Origin: Lachnospiraceae bacterium
GTDB lineage: Bacteria; Bacillota; Clostridia; Lachnospirales; Lachnospiraceae
NCBI GenBank assembly: GCA_014804285.1
Contig: JAAVAA010000023.1
Location: forward strand, 20,014-25,401
DNA: 5,388 bases
Direction of reading: 5' to 3'
Shown here: positions 1-4,364 of the stretch, piece after piece
Position numbering within the stretch: the first letter of the stretch is position 1
How the letters are laid out: each line of letters starts with the position of its first letter
Program-made: the position numbers and the translations under genes
The notes under the pieces: model-generated
Seen by the model: the letters and a program-made list of their open reading frames with translations, nothing else
Told to the model about the DNA's origin: nothing
Databases searched by the model: none

Positions 1-351
1 GAAGAGAGAAAAAGGGAGTTTGGAAAAAGGAAAGATCATATCTATGATGTGAGAGACGGGGCTTTGGAACGAAATGATTTTGTGCCGTACATACATGCAA
101 AGGGTGATATCCGCAATGTACAGGATGCCAATGGGGTGTTTGCCGTTTTATCAGAGGAGTTCACTTATTTCGGAAGGAGTGCTCCGGATATCCCAAAGGA
201 TCTTCTGGCAGTTTTGCCCAGGAACAGAGAAACGAAAAAATATGTGGGAGCATCCGTCCGGGAAATGCATCTACATGAAAGAATTATGGAGACCGTGAAG
301 TCCTTCCGGGGAGCAGTTGATATACCACACGAGGAGATTGATTTTGTATGA
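1..351 (+). CDS. Nmad2-like protein, 3' part only (nucleotide modification associated domain 2)
   Basis: The frame is open from the first base of the window, so the gene begins upstream; the GTG at 49 is only an internal valine. The visible 116 residues look like the C-terminal half of the Nmad2 family: a DHIY segment near residues 12-15, a short stretch ending ALERNDFVPYIH, then VLSEEFTYFGRSAPDIP around residues 49-63, which matches the family pattern of a hydrophobic strand ending S-x-x-F-x-Y-F-G followed by A-P-x-I-P. The characteristic N-terminal half (the family's F-A-P-N-P and C-T-L-A-x-C-K-P signatures) would lie outside the window. The family was named from computational surveys of base-modification gene clusters; its reaction is unknown. 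The stop overlaps the start of the Nmad3-like gene (ATGA, 348-351), so the two are an operon and probably translationally coupled. Family call is from remembered motifs, not a search. Confidence 0.72.
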   Translation, partial: EERKREFGKRKDHIYDVRDGALERNDFVPYIHAKGDIRNVQDANGVFAVLSEEFTYFGRSAPDIPKDLLAVLPRNRETKKYVGASVREMHLHERIMETVKSFRGAVDIPHEEIDFV

Positions 352-1181
352 AGATCATATTAAGCAGAAAAGGATGCGATTCCGGTTTTGGAGGCATGCC
401 CGGAATTATATTGACGGATGGAAGGATAATTTTTGTTCCTATACCCGGCGGGGATACAGAGACGATACGGTATGGGGATATTGTGATTGATCAGGAAAAG
501 GGGAAGCTTGTCGGCCTTTTGGAACAGGTTTCACCTTGTATGCGTTTAGATGAGAAGAAATTTAATATCAACAGGGAAATAAAATGTCATTTGGATCCGG
601 ATTTATGCAGGGAAATGTATCCGAGGAAAGAAGGATGGCGGGGATGCTTTGGTCAGATCGGGGCAGCTCAGACTGTCCTGAAAAAATGGAATGTAGACGT
701 GGAGGATGTGTTTTTATTTTTCGGATGGTTTAACCATACGGAGGAAAAGGACGGTAAATTGCGGTTTTGCAAAGGGCAGGGCTTTCATATGATTTTTGGG
801 TGGATGCAGATTGGGCAGATGATCCACACCAGACAGGATGTAATTCCCGATTGGATGAGCTATCATCCTCATGTGGAAAGGAGTTATATGAGTAGTTCAA
901 ATAACTGTATTTATGTGGGAAAAAAGTGCCTGTCATGGAATGATAGTATTTGCGGTTATGGTGTTTTCCCCCAGTTCCGAAAGGAACTGGTCTTGACGAA
1001 AGAAGGGATGTCTCGAAGCAGATGGGCATTGCCGGAGAGGTTTCGCGGGCTGTCTATTACCTATCACAGCGATGCTTCGTGGAAGGATGGATATTTCCAA
1101 TCTGCATGCAGAGGGCAGGAATTTGTGTTTGAGGAAAATGAAGCGGTCTGTGATTGGGCGAAGGAGATTATAAAAGGTTAA
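348..1181 (+). CDS. Nmad3-like protein (nucleotide modification associated domain 3)
   Basis: Complete 277-residue protein. It carries the features I associate with Nmad3: N-terminal MKIILSRKGxDSxxGGMP (1-18) followed by LTDGRIIFVPIP (22-33), HLDPDL (81-86), GCFGQIGAAQTVL (99-111), the hydrophobic strand DVFLFFGWF (120-128), HMIFGWMQIG (147-156), HPH (173-175), NCIYVG (186-191), LTKEGMSRSRWALP (216-229), YHS (239-241) and a C-terminal FQSACRGQEFVF (250-261). There is no signal peptide or membrane segment, so it should be cytoplasmic. Start ATG 348 lies in the stop of the upstream Nmad2-like gene; GAGGAG at 331-336 is an 11-nt-spaced ribosome site inside that gene. The role is inferred only from the family name: handling or modification of nucleotides or nucleic acid, acting with its partner. 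The many conserved His, Asp, Ser and Arg residues suggest an enzyme, but no catalytic mechanism is established. No terminator follows the gene, so some read-through into the ATPase gene is possible. Confidence 0.8.
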   Translation: MKIILSRKGCDSGFGGMPGIILTDGRIIFVPIPGGDTETIRYGDIVIDQEKGKLVGLLEQVSPCMRLDEKKFNINREIKCHLDPDLCREMYPRKEGWRGCFGQIGAAQTVLKKWNVDVEDVFLFFGWFNHTEEKDGKLRFCKGQGFHMIFGWMQIGQMIHTRQDVIPDWMSYHPHVERSYMSSSNNCIYVGKKCLSWNDSICGYGVFPQFRKELVLTKEGMSRSRWALPERFRGLSITYHSDASWKDGYFQSACRGQEFVFEENEAVCDWAKEIIKG

Positions 1182-1185
1182 CATA

Positions 1186-1215
1186 TTGACTTTACAAAAC
1201 TTATTTGGCTATAAT
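1186..1215 (+). promoter_or_regulatory. Sigma-A-type promoter for the AAA/DUF4143 ATPase gene
   Basis: TTGACT (-35, 1186-1191) and a perfect TATAAT (-10, 1210-1215) are separated by 18 bp. Transcription is predicted to start about 1222, giving a short leader of about 26-35 nt. The promoter starts 5 nt after the Nmad3 stop, so the ATPase gene can be expressed independently of the upstream operon. Confidence 0.8.
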
Positions 1216-1240
1216 AATATTAAATATTAAATTAGCCGAA
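1204..1240. repeat. 37-bp dyad (possible operator) over the -10 box and start site
   Basis: The arms TTTGGCTA (1204-1211) and TAGCCGAA (1233-1240) are inverted with one T/G mismatch. An inner palindrome, TAATATT (1215-1221) against AATATTA (1223-1229), shares the same centre at 1222; 14 of 18 positions are complementary. The left arm overlaps the -10 hexamer and the centre falls on the predicted transcription start, so only the right half would appear in RNA. That favours a DNA-level operator over an RNA hairpin. No regulator is identified; self-regulation by the downstream protein is only a guess. Confidence 0.5.
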
Positions 1241-1256
1241 GAGGGTAATGATAATC

Positions 1257-2483
1257 ATGCATTATATTAAAAGGCATGCAGAAGATGCAGTAGAAAAGCT
1301 TTCAAAGATGTTTGGCGCAGTGTTGGTGGTCGGACCACGGCAGGTAGGTAAGACCACAATGCTTCAGAAGATAACCGGTGGTATGAATTATGTTACGCTG
1401 GATGATATGCTCATCAGGGCAAATGCACAGGAGGAAAGCAGTACGTTTTTTAAAGATAATCCTCCGCCGGTTTTTGTCGATGAGGTTCAAAAGGCACCGG
1501 AGTTGTTTCCCCAAATGAAAATGATCATTGACCGTGAGCACAAAAAGGGTCAGTTTTTTCTGTGTGGATCACAACAGTTTCAGATGATGAAAGGGGTTAG
1601 CGAATCGCTTTCAGGACGGATAGGACTTGTTACCTTGTTAGGTTTTTCTTTACGTGAAAGGTATGGGATTGAAGATCATACGCCATTTCTTCCGGTTGAG
1701 GAATATTTTACGCAGCGCAGGAAACAGCTTGCAGAAATCTCTTATGACGAGGTTTGGGAGACAATTCATAGAGGAACTATGCCGGAGCTTTGTGAAAACC
1801 CGGATTTTGATTGGCAGATGTTTTATGGCGCATATGTGCGTACTTATATTGAGCGGGATGTGCGGGATTTAACAGAAATTGGCGATACAGTTAAGTTTAC
1901 CCGTTTTATGACAGCGGCGGCTGCGTCAACGGGGCAGCTTGTAAATATGGCATCTCTTGCGCGGGATGTGGGGATCAGTCAGCCTACGGCAGAACGTTGG
2001 CTTTCTGTTTTGGTTGCTTCTAATATTGTATATCTGTTAAAGCCATATTTTAATAATATAACAAAGCGGGCAGTAAAGACACCCAAGCTATATTTTTTGG
2101 ATACCGGGCTTGCGGCATATCTGACGAAATGGAATACTGTCGATGTTTTAAAAAACGGCGCTATGGCAGGAGCATTCTTTGAGAGTTTTGTGATTTCAGA
2201 GATTATCAAGAGTTATTATAACAAAGGGATTGTGGATCCTCCGATTTATTTTTACAGAGATAAGGATATGAATGAGATTGATCTGCTTATAGAGGACGGG
2301 GGCATTTTATATCCGCTGGAAATGAAAAAGCATGCGGATCCTCAGAAGAAAGATGTAGAAGTTTTCGGGCTACTTGATAAGCTTCCGGGAGTGCAGCGCG
2401 GATCGGGAGGGGTAATCTGTCTGTATGACCGGCTTGTTACGCTTAAGGGGGAGGAGCGGGTGATTCCTGTAAATTATTTGTGA
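1257..2483 (+). CDS. AAA_14 / DUF4143 family ATP-binding protein
   Basis: Cytoplasmic STAND-like AAA+ ATPase of the widespread AAA_14-DUF4143 family, whose biological role is not settled. Numbering from ATG 1257 (408 aa): Walker A GPRQVGKTT (26-34), Walker B VFVDE (72-76), sensor-1-type LCGSQQF (102-108), SGRIG with a candidate arginine finger R121. The DUF4143 part holds a winged-helix-like segment, LARDVGISQPTAERWLSVLV (about 234-253), then LYFLDTGLAAYL (278-289), then a PD-(D/E)XK-nuclease-like end: E309 in FFES, D342 in NEIDLL and E355-M-K357. All key residues are present and the length is normal, so it looks intact. Two in-frame ATGs exist, 1248 and 1257. I prefer 1257: GAGGG (1241-1245) is only 2 nt from 1248 but 11 nt from 1257, and family members usually begin M-x-Y-I-x-R, as MHYIKR does. 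It has its own promoter and is probably a single-gene transcript. Confidence 0.9.
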   Translation: MHYIKRHAEDAVEKLSKMFGAVLVVGPRQVGKTTMLQKITGGMNYVTLDDMLIRANAQEESSTFFKDNPPPVFVDEVQKAPELFPQMKMIIDREHKKGQFFLCGSQQFQMMKGVSESLSGRIGLVTLLGFSLRERYGIEDHTPFLPVEEYFTQRRKQLAEISYDEVWETIHRGTMPELCENPDFDWQMFYGAYVRTYIERDVRDLTEIGDTVKFTRFMTAAAASTGQLVNMASLARDVGISQPTAERWLSVLVASNIVYLLKPYFNNITKRAVKTPKLYFLDTGLAAYLTKWNTVDVLKNGAMAGAFFESFVISEIIKSYYNKGIVDPPIYFYRDKDMNEIDLLIEDGGILYPLEMKKHADPQKKDVEVFGLLDKLPGVQRGSGGVICLYDRLVTLKGEERVIPVNYL

Positions 2484-2519
2484 GGATTTTCGGATAAAAA
2501 CAATATTTTATGAAACAAT

Positions 2520-2546
2520 AAGGGAAGCCCCAAGTCGGCTTCCCTT
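2520..2546. terminator. Hairpin, probable bidirectional terminator
   Basis: A perfect 10-bp stem, AAGGGAAGCC (2520-2529) with GGCTTCCCTT (2537-2546), and a 7-nt loop. It lies 37 nt after the ATPase stop and about 30 nt past the stop of the convergent small minus-strand gene. The + strand tail is short (TTTC); the minus-strand tail is more T-rich (TTATTGTTTC), so termination may be better for the minus transcript. The position between converging genes supports a shared terminator. Confidence 0.75.
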
Positions 2547-2575
2547 TCTGCCATATAAATACTTACATTTTTGTG

Positions 2576-2740
2576 TTAAAATTCAAGCTCTGCTACATCA
2601 ATACTAAAAGTTGAAAGTTTAAGCTTTGCCACTTTTATTTGATAATCAAGCTCTTTATTTTCACCGGTTTCATGAGCCTTAATTCTCATTAGATTAACAT
2701 AATAGTCTATAACAACTTGTTTTTGCTCTTCTAATGTCAT
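2576..2740 (-). CDS. Small 54-residue protein of unknown function
   Basis: ATG (complement of 2738-2740) to TAA (complement of 2576-2578). The protein starts MTLEEQKQVVIDYYVNLMRI and ends DVAELEF. It is rich in charged residues, has no signal peptide, membrane segment or cysteine, and should form two helices (about 3-24 and 28-44) split by a HETGENK turn. I do not recognise a family. It resembles Spo0E-like peptides only in being a short helical hairpin with an ELD in the second helix; the S-Q-x-L-D signature is missing, so I do not make that call. Support that it is real: a near-consensus minus-strand promoter upstream, an AAAAAGG site 10 nt before the ATG, and a hairpin downstream. Its G+C is about 29% by hand count, far below the flanking genes, suggesting different origin. 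It is divergent from the response-regulator operon. Confidence 0.65.
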   Translation of the reverse strand: MTLEEQKQVVIDYYVNLMRIKAHETGENKELDYQIKVAKLKLSTFSIDVAELEF

Positions 2741-2788
2741 ACGATCATCGCCTTTTTACTGAAATTCCTTGTTGACTGTTACAACTTC

Positions 2789-2817
2789 ATCATAACAGAT
2801 TGTACAAAGGGTGTAAA
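2789..2817 (-). promoter_or_regulatory. Minus-strand promoter for the 54-residue gene
   Basis: On the minus strand, TTTACA (2817-2812) is followed after exactly 17 bp by TATGAT (2794-2789). The predicted start near 2782 gives a leader of about 41 nt before the ATG at 2740. An inverted repeat CTGTTA (2776-2781) / TAACAG (2793-2798) straddles the -10 and start site and could bind a repressor, but six-base arms are weak evidence. Confidence 0.65.
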
Positions 2818-2855
2818 GTTTATTCATCGTTACTATTCACAGCCGTTCTTGCCTA

Positions 2856-2879
2856 TATGCCTCATAGCCGGCGGGCATA
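2856..2879. repeat. Short inverted repeat in the divergent control region
   Basis: TATGCC (2856-2861) and GGCATA (2874-2879) form a 6-bp stem with a 12-nt loop that itself contains GCCGGC. It lies between the minus-strand promoter and the regulator promoter and touches the left end of the direct repeat at 2880. There is no T-run, so it is not a good terminator. Function is unknown. Confidence 0.3.
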
Positions 2880-2909
2880 ACATTTAGGTGACAAAAACGA
2901 ACCTTTTAC
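2880..2909 (+). promoter_or_regulatory. Candidate LytTR-type binding site (21-bp-period direct repeat)
   Basis: ACATTTAGG (2880-2888) and ACCTTTTAC (2901-2909) share ACnTTT and are exactly 21 bp apart, two helical turns. The similarity continues beyond the boxes (GACA at 2890-2893 and 2911-2914, CG at 2899-2900 and 2919-2920); 11 of 21 positions match over one period. LytTR regulators such as AgrA and ComE bind paired 9-bp direct repeats with about 12 bp between them, just upstream of the -35. Here the second box ends 9 bp before the -35. Autoregulation by the response regulator encoded downstream is therefore plausible, but the boxes match the classical consensus only partly. Confidence 0.4.
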
Positions 2910-2918
2910 AGACAGGCT

Positions 2919-2947
2919 CGGACAAACAAATCCTTCTGTGATATACT
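2919..2947 (+). promoter_or_regulatory. Extended -10 promoter of the regulator operon, predicted leaderless start
   Basis: The -10 is TATACT (2942-2947), preceded by TG at 2939-2940 to give an extended TGnTATACT. A weak -35, CGGACA (2919-2924), sits at 17 bp. The expected transcription start, about 7 nt downstream, falls on the A of the ATG at 2954. No usable Shine-Dalgarno sequence precedes that ATG. The weak -35 fits a promoter needing an activator, in line with the direct repeat just upstream. Confidence 0.6.
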
Positions 2948-2953
2948 TGGAAC

Positions 2954-3676
2954 ATGAGAGAGATCAGGATAGCGCTTATTGATGACAATCGGGAATTTAT
3001 ACAGGATTTTGGGCGAATGCTGGCGCAGGGCTTCCAGGCGGCAGGTATGCAGTGCGACATTCAGATCTATCATGATGCCTTGAGCTTTGAATGTGCGGCA
3101 GCAGAGGTACCTGCCTATGATATATGCTTTTTGGACATTGAGATGCCTGGGATGAACGGCATGGAGCTGGCAAAGAGAATGAGAAAGGGGAAAGGGCAGG
3201 AGATTATTGTTTTTCTTACGGCATATTCGGAATTCATCCGTGCCGGGTACGAAGTTAAGGCATTTGATTATCTGGTTAAGGACAAGGCGGCGGAGGAGAT
3301 TGGCAATCTGGTGAAACGATTGGTCAATGAACTGGATGTGGTGGCCAAAAAGGTTTATATCATAGAGACTCATTCCCGATTGGAAAAAATAAACCACAAT
3401 GAAATTGTTTATATTTATAAAAGAGGACCGTATTCTATATTTGTCCTTGCTGATGGAGAGGCACAGGACAGAATAGCGTTGAAGGATGCTCTGGATAAGC
3501 TGGGTGCAAAGGAATTTATTATGGTGGAAAGAGGATATGTGATCAATTTAAACCACATCAAAAGGGTCTGCTCCAGAAATGTGGAACTGTCGGACGGTAC
3601 GAATATCCCGGTGAGCAGAGCGCACATTAATGAATTAAAGAAAAGAATACAGGAATACTGGATGGAGAATTTTTAA
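2954..3676 (+). CDS. LytTR-family response regulator (AgrA/VirR-like)
   Basis: A 240-residue two-component regulator acting as a cytoplasmic DNA-binding protein. The receiver domain (about 1-125) has the acidic pair D10-D11, phosphoacceptor D61 in CFLDIEMPGMNG, switch residue T89 in VFLTAYS and K109 in AFDYLVK, so phosphorylation should work. The LytTR DNA-binding domain (about 133-238) shows KINHNEIVYI, then EFIMVERGYVINLNHIKRV (187-205), and VELSDGTNIPVSRAHINEL (210-228), all typical of the fold. ATG 2954 is the only sensible start: the frame has a stop at 2939-2941 and the receiver strand begins at residue 4. There is no clear ribosome site and the promoter lies almost on the ATG, so translation may be leaderless. 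It heads an operon with the kinase and MATE gene and is likely to activate its own promoter and thus the exporter. Confidence 0.93.
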   Translation: MREIRIALIDDNREFIQDFGRMLAQGFQAAGMQCDIQIYHDALSFECAAAEVPAYDICFLDIEMPGMNGMELAKRMRKGKGQEIIVFLTAYSEFIRAGYEVKAFDYLVKDKAAEEIGNLVKRLVNELDVVAKKVYIIETHSRLEKINHNEIVYIYKRGPYSIFVLADGEAQDRIALKDALDKLGAKEFIMVERGYVINLNHIKRVCSRNVELSDGTNIPVSRAHINELKKRIQEYWMENF

Positions 3677-4354
3677 ATGAAAGGGTTGTTTGATTTGGTG
3701 GGGAGAAAAAGCAAAGATGAAAATGCCCTTGAGAAAGAAAGATGGCGGCTGCTTGAGCAGGATTACAAGCGCATCGTGGCGCTCAGCAGGGAAAAGAGCA
3801 GGCTGCTCCACGATATTAAAAACCACCTTTTGATCATCGAAGGTCTTTTGAAATACGGATTGTCGGAAAAGGCGCTGGTATATATACAGGAGCTTCGGAA
3901 TTCGGAACTGGAATCCAAACCATGGATGCAGTCGGATAATGTGATTGTCAATGCGCTTATGAATGAAAAGATCAATCTGGCAAAGAACCGGGGGATCAAA
4001 GTACAGGTGAAAACAAGTGATTTGAAGGACTCCTTTATTGATGACCGGGACTGGTGCGTGATTCTGGCTAATCTGCTTGATAATGCTATTGAAGCCTGCG
4101 AAAAGGTGGAAGGGAAAAAAGATATTATTGTCAAGATTGAAGACGTGGCGTATGGCACGATCATCAATATTAAAAACAGTTATTGCGGGGAGATTCCTGA
4201 CATGGAAGGGGAAGTACCCACAGCAAAGGCTGACAAAGAAGAGCATGGGATCGGAAATCAGAATGTAAAGCTTGCGGCAAAGAAGTACGGGGCAATCATT
4301 TTATATAAGAAGGAAAAAGAGATGTTCGGCATTACATTAGTGCTGTACAGATAA
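3677..4354 (+). CDS. GHKL sensor histidine kinase, AgrC-like catalytic part without membrane sensor
   Basis: A 225-residue kinase of the HPK10/AgrC type. Residues 14-44 are a charged helix or coiled coil leading to the H-box LLHDIKNHLLII with phosphoacceptor H45. The dimerisation helix with QELRNSELES follows, then VNALMNEKINLAKNRGI (91-107), the N-box ILANLLDNAIEAC (129-141, N132/N136) and the G-box HGIGNQNVKLAAKKYG (190-205). It should autophosphorylate and pass phosphate to the regulator encoded just upstream. AgrC-family kinases are normally about 430 aa with a multi-pass membrane sensor; here there is no hydrophobic segment, so the signal must reach it in the cytoplasm or through a partner protein. 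The ATG directly follows the TAA of the regulator, in the same frame; GGATGGAG (3659-3666) inside the regulator gene is its ribosome site. I see no sign of decay in the catalytic motifs. Confidence 0.9.
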   Translation: MKGLFDLVGRKSKDENALEKERWRLLEQDYKRIVALSREKSRLLHDIKNHLLIIEGLLKYGLSEKALVYIQELRNSELESKPWMQSDNVIVNALMNEKINLAKNRGIKVQVKTSDLKDSFIDDRDWCVILANLLDNAIEACEKVEGKKDIIVKIEDVAYGTIINIKNSYCGEIPDMEGEVPTAKADKEEHGIGNQNVKLAAKKYGAIILYKKEKEMFGITLVLYR

Positions 4355-4364
4355 GGGGGATACT

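Noticed and set aside
49..351. Separate short gene starting at GTG 49
   Set aside because: The same frame is open to the window edge and the upstream residues (DHIYDV) fit the family, so this is an internal codon of a longer gene.
730..1184. Minus-strand and alternative-frame open stretches within the Nmad3-like gene
   Set aside because: They lie inside a gene whose family motifs run end to end; none has a credible start signal or domain.
2576..2740. Small minus-strand protein as a Spo0E-like phosphatase
   Set aside because: Only the size and helical-hairpin shape agree; the S-Q-x-L-D signature is absent.
2851..2879. Octamer-like GCC repeats (GCCTATAT, GCCTCATA, GCCGGCGG) as a repeat array
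   Set aside because: Only three degenerate units sharing GCC; no spacers or conservation that would suggest a CRISPR, iteron or other array.
2741..2953. Possible AgrD-like autoinducer peptide gene beside the AgrA/AgrC-like pair
   Set aside because: The short + strand frames here (for example MPHSRRA at 2857-2880, and a 13-codon frame from 2734) lack ribosome sites, an amphipathic leader or an AgrD-like charged tail, and no AgrB is present.
2906..3397. Open minus-strand frame of 163 codons opposite the response regulator
   Set aside because: It overlaps the well-supported receiver domain and the regulator's promoter; its composition looks like a shadow of the coding strand.
3635..4246. Long open minus-strand frame (203 codons) opposite the kinase gene
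   Set aside because: It is fully antisense to a kinase with all conserved boxes. The translation is Phe/His/Ile-rich with no recognisable domain, and it has no promoter or ribosome site that I can see.
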